A DNA stretch of 64,000 bases from Sphingomonas arvum (GCF_026013565.1 NZ_JAPDOB010000001.1:992001-1056000); one strand, 5' to 3'; counted from the stretch's first letter, positions 27,664-36,405 are shown. Program-made: numbers and translations. The notes: generated from the sequence alone by a model not told the origin.

Positions 27664-27849
27664 ATGCCAGCCAAGTCGAACGCCCAGCAGCAGGCGGCCG
27701 GCATCGCCCTGTCCGTCAAGGAAGGCGAGGCGCCAAGGAGCAGCCTCAAGGGCGCGAGCAAGAGCATGTTCGAGTCAATGTCGGAGGCCGAGCTGAAGAA
27801 GATGGCGTCGACCAGCAGAAAGGGTAAACCGAGCCACGTGGGCGACTAG
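27664..27849 (+). CDS. DUF3008 family small protein
   Basis: 61 residues starting MPAKSNAQQQAAGIAL and ending KKMASTSRKGKPSHVGD, which matches the short, conserved DUF3008 family found widely in proteobacteria. It is hydrophilic and basic with a Ser/Lys-rich tail. The function is unknown; a stress-induced role has been suggested for relatives. The purine-rich GAGGAGATT lies 5-13 nt before this ATG, which decides the start against the longer upstream option. Its stop overlaps the convergent GT87 gene by 4 nt. Confidence 0.85.
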   Translation: MPAKSNAQQQAAGIALSVKEGEAPRSSLKGASKSMFESMSEAELKKMASTSRKGKPSHVGD

Positions 27850-28985
27850 TCTGCGACCCTCATCCAGCGGTCGTGCAGCAGCCCACCAAGCGCAACCAGT
27901 ACCGCGAGTGGGATCGTGTTGGGACCCGAATACATGGCGAGGAAGTGGCCGATCGGCAGCCAGCAGCCGAGCCACACGATTAGAATCAGGCTGGTACGCC
28001 GGCCCTGGCCGATCCACCAGGCGGCGGGCACCAGCAGTAACAGGCTGTCGTAGGTCAGGAGATAGGGTGAGACCAGCAGGGTGGCGGCCGCGAGCACCGG
28101 CACCTTCTCCCGCCAGTCCTGCGCCCAAGCGAGCGCGGTAACGCCCACCGCGAAGGCAGCGAAGGCAAGCTGCACGGCCATGCCGGCCGCCAGTGATCCG
28201 CCGAAATAGCGGACAAACGCGTAGGGCGTGGCAAACTCATCCCACGGCCAGCCATTCCCGCGCAACCACCCGGTGTAGACCGGCATCAGTTGGAGAAAGC
28301 CGCGGTAGGTGGCGGTGCCGAACACCACCCAGGCCGCCAGCAGCGCGACGCCCGCGCTGAGCAGGGCACCCGGAATCGCGGCCCATCGCCGACCCGCCAG
28401 CACCGCCACCGGCAGCAGAAGCGCGAGTTGCGGCTTGATCACCATCAGGCCCAAGATCAGGCCGCCGACAAATGGTCGCTCAGACAAGCGGCGCAGGCCG
28501 GCGAGCAGGATGGCGGCAACCACGAACGAGCTCTGCCCTAGCAGGTAGGTCATCAGCACGGCGGGCTGGGACATGACAAAGGGCGTAGGCGCGTACGACT
28601 TGGCAACCCGCCAGTAGAGAATGGCGGTGACCGCCACCCACAAGGCGAACGCCGGGACGTACGGGGCTAGGCTGAAGGGGGTGACTGCGAACAGGAAGGG
28701 CGGCGGATAGGGGAATGGCATATTGCCGTCGAGCGGGCCGACCAGCGATTCCTGCAAGGCGCGGTGCTGCCACAGGTCGTAGGCGAGCGGGGCCTTGCCG
28801 CCGAGCACGAAGTGGCCCGCCGCCCAGAAGCTCAGATAATCGCTGAGGAAGTTCTCCCGGGCGTTCCAGCTGAGCGCGAGCAGGCCGATGCCGACGAACA
28901 GCAGGGCGAACCCGACCGCCGCGGTGCGGAGCAGCGGCGGCCGCCGCTCCGTCAGCGCCGGGCTTGCAACTTGTGCGGCCTCCAT
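27846..28985 (-). CDS. Glycosyltransferase family 87 (DUF2029) membrane protein
   Basis: 379 residues from ATG 28985, with about nine transmembrane helices. FLSDYLSFWAAGHFVLGGKA after the first helix, MPFPYPPPFLFAVTPFSL, and GGLILGLMVIKPQLALLLPV are typical of the GT87 polyprenol-phosphate-mannose-dependent transferases (DUF2029). Its acceptor is unknown; envelope glycan or lipid modification is likely. It stands alone on the minus strand and is divergent from the DUF2569-like gene (164 nt between starts). Confidence 0.85.
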   Translation of the reverse strand: MEAAQVASPALTERRPPLLRTAAVGFALLFVGIGLLALSWNARENFLSDYLSFWAAGHFVLGGKAPLAYDLWQHRALQESLVGPLDGNMPFPYPPPFLFAVTPFSLAPYVPAFALWVAVTAILYWRVAKSYAPTPFVMSQPAVLMTYLLGQSSFVVAAILLAGLRRLSERPFVGGLILGLMVIKPQLALLLPVAVLAGRRWAAIPGALLSAGVALLAAWVVFGTATYRGFLQLMPVYTGWLRGNGWPWDEFATPYAFVRYFGGSLAAGMAVQLAFAAFAVGVTALAWAQDWREKVPVLAAATLLVSPYLLTYDSLLLLVPAAWWIGQGRRTSLILIVWLGCWLPIGHFLAMYSGPNTIPLAVLVALGGLLHDRWMRVAD

Positions 28986-29149
28986 CTGCGTCCCCCCAGC
29001 CCCGTTGTGACGCGCCCGGCGACCAGCTGCAAGCGGCTCGTTACGCAACCGCAATTCTGGGAACGCAAGCCGCCGCCGTCCGGTTTACGATGCAGTAAGC
29101 AGTAGCGAACTAGGGAGGGCGACGAGCAGAGGAAGGCAGCGGAAAAGCG

Positions 29150-29923
29150 ATGATCTGGAGCCGTCTCAGCCAGCGTTACGAAGCGAAGGCGGCGGCCGTC
29201 CTGGCGACGCTGGAAACCCGCTTCGACCGCTTCCTGATCGGCTGGCTCTTGCTGGCCGGACTTGCCGCCACCGCCCGCGTCGCCACCAGCCCGCCAATCC
29301 ATGGCCCGGTGCTGGGCAGCGTGCTTCCCTACATCCTGCTGGTGTTCGCGCCGGTTGTTTCCGTTCTGCTGGCACGGCGCTGGTTCGCGGACGGCGATCG
29401 GCAGCCGCAGCCCGAGCATCGCCTGGCGCGCGTCGGGCAGTGGCGTGACGTTGGGCGGGCCGAGGCGCGCTGCCATCCGCTGTACGGGACCAAGGGCATC
29501 ATGGTCTCGCTGCTGGTCGGCATCCTGCTCAACATCCCGGTGCGGGCGATGGAATATCTGGGCTCGATCCCGGCCATTTCCGGCCCAGTGCCCACCTGGC
29601 TGCTGGTGCTGCATACGACCATGAGCCTCGACGTGGTGCTGCTGACCAGCCTTTATGCGGTGGCGTTCGTCGCCGCGCTGCACCGGGTGCCGCTGTTCCC
29701 GCGGCTGCTGGCGGCGATCTGGGGGGTCGACCTGCTGATGCAGCTGGTCGCCGCCAGGCTGATCGGAGCCACCCCAGGGCTGCCGGCAACGGTGGCCGCG
29801 CCGCTGCACGACATGTTGCACGGCAATGTGACCAAGGTCCTGATCAGCATCGGCGTGTGGCTGCCCTACCTGCTGCTGTCGAAGCGGGTGAACGTCACCT
29901 ACCGGAGCCGAGTCGCGGCCTGA
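29150..29923 (+). CDS. DUF2569-like membrane protein
   Basis: 257 residues with five to six hydrophobic helices (near 30-45, 58-75, 115-135, 145-170, 172-190 and 235-250). The C-terminus LPYLLLSKRVNVTYRS strongly recalls the end of DUF2569 proteins, in which a helix is followed by S-K-R-V-x-x-T-F/Y. No function is known for the family. The first 25 residues are cytoplasmic and charged. It precedes the long gap in front of Tad locus 2. Confidence 0.65.
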   Translation: MIWSRLSQRYEAKAAAVLATLETRFDRFLIGWLLLAGLAATARVATSPPIHGPVLGSVLPYILLVFAPVVSVLLARRWFADGDRQPQPEHRLARVGQWRDVGRAEARCHPLYGTKGIMVSLLVGILLNIPVRAMEYLGSIPAISGPVPTWLLVLHTTMSLDVVLLTSLYAVAFVAALHRVPLFPRLLAAIWGVDLLMQLVAARLIGATPGLPATVAAPLHDMLHGNVTKVLISIGVWLPYLLLSKRVNVTYRSRVAA

Positions 29924-30311
29924 CGGCCCGAGTCGCAGTCCGGGCGCCCTGATTCGCGTTCAGAATGTTGAGAAAACGACCGTTTTCCCGCCACACGGAC
30001 GCAAAAACGTCCGGTAATGAGACAATTCCAAAGTACTAGACCCTTGCTCGCTCGCGCGCGAAAACGCTGCTGAGACAGGAACTTACGGCCAATTTCCGCC
30101 AACCCGTCGTATAACGCGGATTTAATCCGATTGGTTGACAGTCCATTAACATGGCAGCAGCTTTCCCCCAGCTGAGTGGCTTGGGGGCTCACCCAACGGT
30201 GGCCGTAACCTGCTGAATTCGCGGGCGGTCGAAGTTGTTCCCTGATCCTCACGGCGCTCACTGGCCAACCCGGACTGGGCCGGCGGCCGAGCTGAACAAA
30301 GGGGTAGGAAC
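29924..30311. promoter_or_regulatory. 388-bp leader region upstream of the Flp pilin genes
   Basis: No coding signature was found in any frame. The region is clearly more A/T-rich than its flanks, as expected for the control region of a strongly expressed pilin operon. A TTGACA occurs at 30,135-30,140, but the hexamer 17 nt downstream is not TATAAT-like. A CCCCCA/TGGGGG dyad (30,165-30,170 and 30,182-30,187) could form a leader hairpin. AAAGGGGTAGG just before the flp1 ATG holds the ribosome-binding site. Confidence 0.5.
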
Positions 30312-30515
30312 ATGAACACTTTCATCTCGATGCTGAAGGACGAGTCGGGCGCGTCGGCGGCCGAATATGCGCTGATCCTGGCGATCGTCGGCACCGGCAT
30401 CGCCGTTGCCTCCGTGGCGCTGGGCGGTTCGATCAAGAACGCCATGACCAAGGCTGCGGACTGCATCGCCAACCCGCCAGCTGCCAGCGCGACGACCTGC
30501 GGCGCCGTCAAGTAA
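30312..30515 (+). CDS. flp: Flp family type IVb pilin (copy 1)
   Basis: 67 residues. The prepilin peptidase site is DESG|ASAAEYALIL, cleaving after G13 with the invariant Glu at +5 (E18) and Tyr next to it. A 20-residue hydrophobic helix follows. The C-terminus carries two cysteines, C51 and C63, around a Pro/Ala-rich loop, which is more elaborate than the bare Flp helix. It is the structural subunit of the Tad pilus. It is followed after 24 nt by a nearly identical second gene. Co-located CpaA (42,708-43,187) is the probable processing enzyme. Confidence 0.96.
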   Translation: MNTFISMLKDESGASAAEYALILAIVGTGIAVASVALGGSIKNAMTKAADCIANPPAASATTCGAVK

Positions 30516-30539
30516 GCCAGTCGGGACGAGGAGATCGAC

Positions 30540-30749
30540 ATGAACACCTTCATCAACATGCTGCGTGACGAGAGCGGCGCTTCGGCGGCCGAATATGCGC
30601 TGATCCTCGCGATCGTGGGTACCGGCATCGCCGTTGCCTCCGTGGCGCTGGGCGGTTCGATCAAGAACGCCATGACCAAGGCCGCAGACTGCATCGCCAA
30701 CCCGCCGACGGCGACTGCTGCCGGCACCACCTGCGGCGAGATCAAGTAA
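30540..30749 (+). CDS. flp: Flp family type IVb pilin (copy 2)
   Basis: 69 residues. From residue 10 to 56 it is identical to copy 1 at protein level, and over roughly 60 consecutive bases in the helix region it is identical at DNA level. It differs by two N-terminal substitutions and a two-residue-longer loop (C51 to C65). This points to a recent tandem duplication or gene conversion. Both copies keep the G13/E18/Y19 processing motif, so both are probably made and assembled. It is followed immediately by a strong hairpin. Confidence 0.96.
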   Translation: MNTFINMLRDESGASAAEYALILAIVGTGIAVASVALGGSIKNAMTKAADCIANPPTATAAGTTCGEIK

Positions 30750-30755
30750 GCTTGA

Positions 30756-30789
30756 ATGGCGGGGTCGCCACGCTAGGCGGCCCCGCCAT
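30756..30789 (+). terminator. Strong hairpin between the flp pair and cpaB
   Basis: ATGGCGGGGTCGCC and GGCGGCCCCGCCAT form a 14-pair stem (one G:U) with a short loop, beginning 6 nt after the second flp stop. Only a mixed CTTGATT follows, so it probably terminates part of the transcripts. That would give abundant pilin mRNA and less mRNA for the assembly machine downstream. Confidence 0.7.
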
Positions 30790-30853
30790 CTTGATTAATC
30801 GTTACGAGTAAGTCACATTCTCGCGGGGTAAATCGCGGAAGGGGGGGCGCGTC

Positions 30854-31756
30854 ATGAGACGGCAGACGCTTATCGCACTGGGGATCGCGATCTTCGCGGG
30901 TCTGATCGCCGTCTACTTGGCCAATACTTTCCTGACCGCCACCGAAGAGCGGAACAATAAGAAGATGACGCCCGTGGCCGTAGCCGCGGTGCCGTTGCAG
31001 TACGGGGCGCAGCTGACGCCCGACAAGATCAAGTTCGTCGAATATCCGGCGTCGGCCATTCCGGCCGGAAGCTTCACGAACGCGGCCGAGTTGATCCCGG
31101 CCAATGCGCGCCGGGTCGCACTGCGGCCGATGGCGATCAACGAACCCATCATGGCCGACAAGGTCACCGGCAAGGGGCAGGGCGCCTCCATCGCCGCGCT
31201 GCTGGCCGACGGCAAGCGCGCGGTGTCCGTGCGGATCGACGATGTGTCGGGCGTGGCCGGCTTCGTCCAGCCCAACGATGCGGTGGACGTGCTGATCACC
31301 CGCTCGCTGCCGAGCGCCAACAATGGCCAGGTCACCGACGTGCTGCTGCAGAACGTCCGGGTGCTGGCGACCGACCAGCAGGCCGACAATCCGGAGGGCA
31401 AGCCAAGCGTGGCGCGGACCGCCACGCTGGAGGTCGATCCGCTCGACGCCCAGAAGCTCGCGCTGGCCCAGCAGGCCGGCTCGCTGAGCCTGGTGCTGCG
31501 CAAGCCCGGCGCCGAGCAGCAGCTGACCGCGGTGCAGACGGTCAACCTCAATGACCTGCGTTACGGCTACACCCATGCGCCCGGCTGGCAGCCCGTGGCG
31601 CAGGCCCGGCCCGTGCGCCGGGTGTCGGCGCCGGTGCGCCGGCCCGCGCCGCGCCCGGTCGCGGCCGCAACGCCGGCGCCGCCGCTTGGCACCAATGTCG
31701 AAGTCGTCCGGGGGACGAAGGGCGACACTTACACAGTGGGGGATTATGCTGGCTAA
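30854..31756 (+). CDS. cpaB: Tad pilus assembly protein CpaB/RcpC (locus 2)
   Basis: 300 residues. The N-terminal transmembrane helix (LIALGIAIFAGLIAVYLANTF) is followed by the SAF-like domain (AVPLQYGAQLTPDKIKFVEY) and the RcpC domain (RAVSVRIDDVSGVAGFVQ, NDAVDVLITRS). A Pro/Arg/Ala-rich stretch precedes a short conserved end, NVEVVRGTKGDTYTV. It is the first machine gene of locus 2, after the pilin hairpin. Its end overlaps cpaC by 11 nt. It is only distantly similar to the locus 1 CpaB. Confidence 0.94.
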   Translation: MRRQTLIALGIAIFAGLIAVYLANTFLTATEERNNKKMTPVAVAAVPLQYGAQLTPDKIKFVEYPASAIPAGSFTNAAELIPANARRVALRPMAINEPIMADKVTGKGQGASIAALLADGKRAVSVRIDDVSGVAGFVQPNDAVDVLITRSLPSANNGQVTDVLLQNVRVLATDQQADNPEGKPSVARTATLEVDPLDAQKLALAQQAGSLSLVLRKPGAEQQLTAVQTVNLNDLRYGYTHAPGWQPVAQARPVRRVSAPVRRPAPRPVAAATPAPPLGTNVEVVRGTKGDTYTVGDYAG

Positions 31757-33305
31757 TTTCAGGAGCGGGGCGGCCGTACTGGCCGCAGCCTTGGCCGCCA
31801 CGGCGGTTCCCACGAGCGCGGCCGCGCAGGCCGGGGCAGTCAGCGTCGCTGACGGGGTCCATGCCGGCGAGCTGGCAGTGCCCGTCAACAAGAGCCAGGT
31901 GATCCGGTCGGACCGGGCCTACAGCCGGGCACTGATCGGTAATCCGGAGGTGGCCGACGTGCTGCCGCTGACCGACCGGTCGCTGTACGTGCTGGGCAAG
32001 AAGACCGGCACCACCAGCCTCACGCTTTACGACCGCGCCAACGGCCTGATCGCCGTCATGGACGTAGTTGTCGGGCCCGACGTGACCGGCCTCAAGCGCC
32101 AGCTGTCGGAAGTGATGCCGAGCGACCAGATCGGCGCGCGGATGAGCAACGACAGCATCGTGCTTGACGGCGTGGTGTCGAGCGCCGCCGCTGCGGACCG
32201 CGCGGTGCAGCTGGCCGAGACCTACGCGCCGGGCAAGGTCGTCAACATGATGTCGCTGGGATCGGCCCAGCAGGTCATGCTGGAAGTCCGCTTCTCCGAA
32301 GTGAAGCGGTCGGCGCTGAAGCAGATTGGCGTCGGCACCTTTATCCAGGGCGGCGGCAACAACGGCTTCGCCGGCGCGATCGGCGGCGGGGCCAGCCTGA
32401 CGCCGGGAGCGCCGACCACCATCAATGTTGGTGGTGTGACGACCACCGTGCCGGGCGCGCCGCTGCTGCAGCTCGGCTCCATTGTCGACAGCTTCGGCAT
32501 CCTGTCGCGCACGTTCCGGATCCTGGGCGGCAACTTCGAAGCGACGCTCGACGCGCTGGAGCGCAAGGGGGCGATCACCACGCTGGCCGAGCCGACGCTG
32601 GTCAGCCTGTCGGGCGAGACCGCAAGCTTCCTGGCGGGCGGCGAGTTCCCCGTGCCGGTGGTGCAGAACAGCGGCGGCAACGGCGGCGGTGGCAACACCG
32701 GCACCTTCACGGTGGAATGGAAGCCGTTCGGCGTGAGCCTGGCGTTCACGCCGACCGTGCTGGCGGACGGGGTCATCAACCTGGTGGTCGCGCCGGAAGT
32801 GAGCTCCATCGACCCGACCGCGTCCATCGTCATCAACAACCTGCGCATCCCCGGGCTGCAGACCCGGCGGGCGCGGACCACGGTGGAGCTGCGCGACGGC
32901 GAGAGCTTCGCCATGGCCGGGCTGCTTCGGCAGGACTTCCAGAGCACGGTGCGGCAGTTCCCGGGGCTTGGGTCGATCCCGATCATCGGCGCGCTGTTCC
33001 GCTCGAACGGCTTCCAGAAGGACGAGACGGAGCTGGTGATCATCGTCACGCCGCGCCTGGTGCGTCCGGTGCGCGCGGGAGCGTTGAAGCTGCCGACCGA
33101 CACGGCCAAGCAGCCGAACGACGCCGACTTCTTCCTGAACGGCCGGACGGACACGGGCGTACCGCTGGTGCCGGGCCTGTCCCGCGGCGCGCCGCGCGCA
33201 GCACCGCCACCGCCGCCACCGCCGACCACTCCGGTTGGAGCGGCGACGGGATCGGCCGCGCGCGGTCCCATCGGTCTCGAGAAGGAGTATGGGCATGTCC
33301 TCTAA
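31746..33305 (+). CDS. cpaC: Tad pilus outer-membrane secretin CpaC/RcpA (locus 2)
   Basis: 519 residues from ATG 31746, signal peptide ending SAAAQAG. N-terminal domain: KSQVIRSDRAYSRALIGNPE, ADVLPLTDRSLYVLGKKTGT. Secretin domain: ITTLAEPTLVSLSGETASFL, GGEFPVPVVQNSGG with a Gly/Asn-rich insert, GESFAMAGLLRQ, LGSIPIIGALFRS and ELVIIVTPRLVRP. It makes the outer-membrane channel of the pilus. A poly-proline run (about residues 490-500) lies near the C-terminus. It overlaps the small lipoprotein gene by 11 nt. Confidence 0.95.
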   Translation: MLANFRSGAAVLAAALAATAVPTSAAAQAGAVSVADGVHAGELAVPVNKSQVIRSDRAYSRALIGNPEVADVLPLTDRSLYVLGKKTGTTSLTLYDRANGLIAVMDVVVGPDVTGLKRQLSEVMPSDQIGARMSNDSIVLDGVVSSAAAADRAVQLAETYAPGKVVNMMSLGSAQQVMLEVRFSEVKRSALKQIGVGTFIQGGGNNGFAGAIGGGASLTPGAPTTINVGGVTTTVPGAPLLQLGSIVDSFGILSRTFRILGGNFEATLDALERKGAITTLAEPTLVSLSGETASFLAGGEFPVPVVQNSGGNGGGGNTGTFTVEWKPFGVSLAFTPTVLADGVINLVVAPEVSSIDPTASIVINNLRIPGLQTRRARTTVELRDGESFAMAGLLRQDFQSTVRQFPGLGSIPIIGALFRSNGFQKDETELVIIVTPRLVRPVRAGALKLPTDTAKQPNDADFFLNGRTDTGVPLVPGLSRGAPRAAPPPPPPPTTPVGAATGSAARGPIGLEKEYGHVL

Positions 33306-33579
33306 GCTGCGGGTCGCCCTGCTCTGTGCGGTTGCCGGAATGCCGGCAGCCTGCGCCACGCCGAACGAGGCGGCGCCGAACATCGGCGCCGACTTCGGCG
33401 AAGCGACCAAATACAATGCCGCGCTCCAGACGATCGATCCGGATCCGGTCTATCCTGCGGACGCAAGCCAGCCGGGCACCCGCGCCGACACGGGCACGGC
33501 CGCGGTGAAGCGCATGCGCACCGATAACGTGAAGCAGCCGCAAATCATGACCACCGGGTCGAGCTCGGGGCCGCGCTAG
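33295..33579 (+). CDS. Small Tad-locus lipoprotein, in the position of cpaD
   Basis: 94 residues. The signal peptide ends MPAACATPN with a lipobox Cys at residue 20. The mature part is only 75 residues, with DFGEATKYNAALQTIDPDPV, YPADASQPGTRAD, and a C-terminal AVKRMRTDNVKQPQIM. No CpaD signature is visible. The gene occupies the slot between cpaC and the TadG/TadE genes where CpaD usually lies. It may be a minimal pilotin-like or secretin-associated lipoprotein; this is inference from position. Confidence 0.8.
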   Translation: MSSKLRVALLCAVAGMPAACATPNEAAPNIGADFGEATKYNAALQTIDPDPVYPADASQPGTRADTGTAAVKRMRTDNVKQPQIMTTGSSSGPR

Positions 33580-33595
33580 GGAATGGAGGTGAGCC

Positions 33596-35221
33596 GTGAC
33601 GCGCTGGGGATCACTCGTTCGTAACCAGGACGGAGCCGTCGCACCGACGGTTGCCATGTCCTTGTTCGCGTTGATCGCAGCCGGCGGCATCGCCTTCGAC
33701 TATGCGCGGTTGGCGGCGCTCGACACGGAGTTGCAGCAGGCCGCGGATCAGGCGGCGCTGGCCGCAGCGACGCAGCTGGACGGAAGCGATGGCTCCACAA
33801 CGCGGGCGGTTGCCGCGGCGCAGAAGCTACTGTCGAACGAGACCCGCTTCGCCAACGATTCCGGCGGAATTGCGGTCGCGACCGGTGAGGATGGGAGCAA
33901 GGGCGGCAAGGCCTTCGCTCGGGTAACCTTTTATACCACCAAGGCCAACGCCGAGGCCGATAGCAGCGGTTACGGTGCGGGCACCGCTGCGGATGCCACT
34001 GCCAAATTCGTGAAGGTGGAAGTGACAGGGCGTGAAGCGGTTTACGCGTTCACGCCGATCGTGGGCGCCTTCCGGTCCGGGATCATCGACGCGGCGGCAA
34101 CCGCGGGCATGGGTTCGGCGATCTGCAAAGTCCCGCCGTTGATGATCTGCAATCCCAAGCCGGGTACCACGTTCGATCCTGACTCGTACAAGGGCGTCGG
34201 GATCCAGGTCACCGGCCACGGCAACGACAAGAGCGGAACGGGGGCGGCGAACGTGGCCTGGGGACCGGGCGATTTCGGCTTCCTGGATGTGGGCGCGGGA
34301 TCGAACGCAGAGCTGGTCCAGGCGCTCGCCTTTCAGGATCTGAACCTGGATTGCTACCAGACCGATACCGGTCAGGTAACCACGGGCAATCCGCAGGCGC
34401 TTTACGATGCGATCAACACGCGGTTCGACCTTTACGATTTCGCAGGGGGCAAGGGGACCACGTTGGGCGATTGCTTCAACGGGAAGTGTCCGGCGGCCCT
34501 CAATACCGTCAAGGACGTGTTCAAGGACGATACGACCACCACCGGCAATAGCTGCAAGATCACCACCAATAATCAGGGATGGTATCTGCTGTCGCCTCCG
34601 AACGATTTCGCGCCGATCGCCTACGATCCGGGACAAACGGACGACACCCGCCTTGATACGGTCATCAAGGGCATGGGGCTGCCGAAGGATAATTGCCATT
34701 ATCTGAGCTACAGCCGCTCGTGCGCCAACGTGAACGGAACGCTGGGCAAGGCCAACGAGACCAACAAGATCGGGGACGGCAAGTGGGCCCGGAAGGATTA
34801 TTTCGATACCTACCACCCGTCCTTGGTGCCAACTAACTGGAAGACGATCACGCGGTACGAGACGTACCTGTGGGAACTCACCAACAAGAACATGCCATAC
34901 GGGTCGGCAACGACTGTGGGTAACGCCAAACAATATGGCAAGCCGCTGTGCTCATCGGGAACCATTACGCCGGGCACCGACCGCCGCGTGTTGTCCGTGG
35001 CTGTGGTGGAGAACTGCTCGGCCCTGAGCGGCTCGTCGCGCAAGGTGACGATCGGCGCCTGGGCCGACATGTTTCTAGTCGAACCCACAATCGAGGGACG
35101 CGGCAACGGTTCGCTGAAGGACTCCATTTACATGGAGGTGATCGGCAAGACCAAGGGAACGGGGACGGCGTCGCAGACCGCACAGACGGTGCGCCGCGAC
35201 GTGCCCTACCTGGTGCGCTGA
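33596..35221 (+). CDS. tadG: TadG-like pilus-locus protein with large Cys-rich exported domain
   Basis: 541 residues from GTG 33596. The N-terminus has the TadG/TadE-type anchor NQDGAVAPTVAMSLFALIAAGG, then DYARLAALDTELQQAADQAA. Residues 60-541 form an exported domain with many cysteines in close pairs (ICKVPPLMIC, CFNGKC, CHYLSYSRSC), suggesting disulfide bonds. TadG proteins are pilus- or surface-associated in Tad systems and are often large; the precise role is unclear. The stop shares one base with the start of the first tadE. Confidence 0.87.
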   Translation: MTRWGSLVRNQDGAVAPTVAMSLFALIAAGGIAFDYARLAALDTELQQAADQAALAAATQLDGSDGSTTRAVAAAQKLLSNETRFANDSGGIAVATGEDGSKGGKAFARVTFYTTKANAEADSSGYGAGTAADATAKFVKVEVTGREAVYAFTPIVGAFRSGIIDAAATAGMGSAICKVPPLMICNPKPGTTFDPDSYKGVGIQVTGHGNDKSGTGAANVAWGPGDFGFLDVGAGSNAELVQALAFQDLNLDCYQTDTGQVTTGNPQALYDAINTRFDLYDFAGGKGTTLGDCFNGKCPAALNTVKDVFKDDTTTTGNSCKITTNNQGWYLLSPPNDFAPIAYDPGQTDDTRLDTVIKGMGLPKDNCHYLSYSRSCANVNGTLGKANETNKIGDGKWARKDYFDTYHPSLVPTNWKTITRYETYLWELTNKNMPYGSATTVGNAKQYGKPLCSSGTITPGTDRRVLSVAVVENCSALSGSSRKVTIGAWADMFLVEPTIEGRGNGSLKDSIYMEVIGKTKGTGTASQTAQTVRRDVPYLVR

Positions 35222-35754
35222 TGCAGCTCCGCGCGATCATCCCCGACCGACGCGGCGGCGCAGCCGTCGAGTTCGCTTTATGCGTTCCAATCCTGTCCGC
35301 CATCCTGTTCGGTTCGATCGAACTCGGCAGCTATTTCTACAACGAGCATATTCTGGTGAAGGCCGTGCGGGACGGCGCCCGGTTCGCGGCGCGGCAGGAC
35401 ATCTCGACCTATTCGGCGAAGTGCGGCAGCACCACGGCGTCGGACCTCGGCACGATCTACACCAATACCAGAACCATCGTGCAGAAGGGTGTACTCAGCG
35501 GCGGGGCAGAGCGGATGCCCGGCTGGACCGACGACGGTTTTTCCATGTCGGTCGACTGCACGAAGATGGCCGGCAGCACCACCCTCGGGGGCTTCTACGG
35601 GAACGTGAAGGACACCGCCGGCAACGTGGTCGGCGCCCCGCGCGTAACCGTGGCGGCAACGGTCAACTACCCGACCATCTTCGCCACATTGGGCCTGGCG
35701 GGCGGTTCCTATTCGCTCAAGGCACAGCAGCAGGCAGCGGTGATCGGATGGTGA
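35221..35754 (+). CDS. tadE: TadE-family pseudopilin-like protein (first copy)
   Basis: 177 residues from ATG 35221, which overlaps the tadG stop by 1 nt. The N-terminus RRGGAAVEFALCVPILSAIL carries the TadE-like motif, with Glu at the +5-type position before a long hydrophobic helix. The exported part includes two cysteines and ends in a beta segment. TadE/TadF proteins are minor prepilins processed by CpaA. It overlaps the next tadE-like gene by 7 nt. Confidence 0.88.
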   Translation: MQLRAIIPDRRGGAAVEFALCVPILSAILFGSIELGSYFYNEHILVKAVRDGARFAARQDISTYSAKCGSTTASDLGTIYTNTRTIVQKGVLSGGAERMPGWTDDGFSMSVDCTKMAGSTTLGGFYGNVKDTAGNVVGAPRVTVAATVNYPTIFATLGLAGGSYSLKAQQQAAVIGW

Positions 35755-36395
35755 CGCTCCTCAACTTTCTTCGCGACGAGCAGGGCGCGAGTGCCGCCGA
35801 GTTCGCGCTGGTGCTGACGCCCTTGCTCATCTTCATCTTCGGCATCATCGACGCCGGGCGCTACGTGTGGACCGTCAATCAATCGGAGAAGGCCACCCAG
35901 GTGGGCGCGCGCATGTTGGCGGTGACCAACCCATTGGCGAAGGAGCTCACAAGCACGTCGTACGTCGGCAAGACGGTGGGTGGTGTTGTCCTCACACAGG
36001 GCGACCGCATACCGGCGGCGGCGCTCGGCGTAATCCGCTGCACGTCCACCGCGTGCACGTGCAAGACGGCCCCTTGTCCGGCGGATCCTTTGACCTTCGA
36101 AGATACCGAGTTGTTCAGCAAAGTCCTGATGCCGCGCATGCAGTCGATCCGGCCCGAAATCACCGCCTCGAATGTAGTGGTGGAATATCGCGGCTCCGGC
36201 CTGGGCTTCGCCGGCGATCCGAACGGCACGGACATCGAGCCGCTGGTCACAGTGAAGCTGGTTGCCGACAGCAGCAAGCAGGACAATGGCATGGCGTTTC
36301 CGCTGCTCACGACGATGGCTTTCGCGAGCCTGAAATTGCCGCAAGTCTCAACCACTCTCCCGGCAGAAGATCTGTCGGGCACCACCAGCTTCTGA
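35748..36395 (+). CDS. tadE: TadE-family pseudopilin-like protein (second copy)
   Basis: 215 residues from ATG 35748. RDEQGASAAEFALVLTPLLI is a canonical TadE start, with a G|ASAAEF processing-like site and a hydrophobic helix. The exported domain has a cluster of cysteines (RCTSTACTCKTAPCPADP, around residues 90-107), unusual for TadE. It is likely the TadF counterpart of the preceding gene. It ends 10 nt before cpaE. Confidence 0.88.
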   Translation: MVTLLNFLRDEQGASAAEFALVLTPLLIFIFGIIDAGRYVWTVNQSEKATQVGARMLAVTNPLAKELTSTSYVGKTVGGVVLTQGDRIPAAALGVIRCTSTACTCKTAPCPADPLTFEDTELFSKVLMPRMQSIRPEITASNVVVEYRGSGLGFAGDPNGTDIEPLVTVKLVADSSKQDNGMAFPLLTTMAFASLKLPQVSTTLPAEDLSGTTSF

Positions 36396-36405
36396 GGGAC
36401 GAGCA

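Noticed and set aside
30135-30163. Possible sigma-70 promoter (TTGACA) before flp
   Set aside because: The expected -10 position reads CAGCTT, so only the -35 box is convincing. Kept only as part of the leader region.
31548-33416. 622-codon minus-strand frame opposite the locus 2 secretin
   Set aside because: Mirror frame of cpaC, composed mainly of Arg, Gln, His and Asp runs; no domain.
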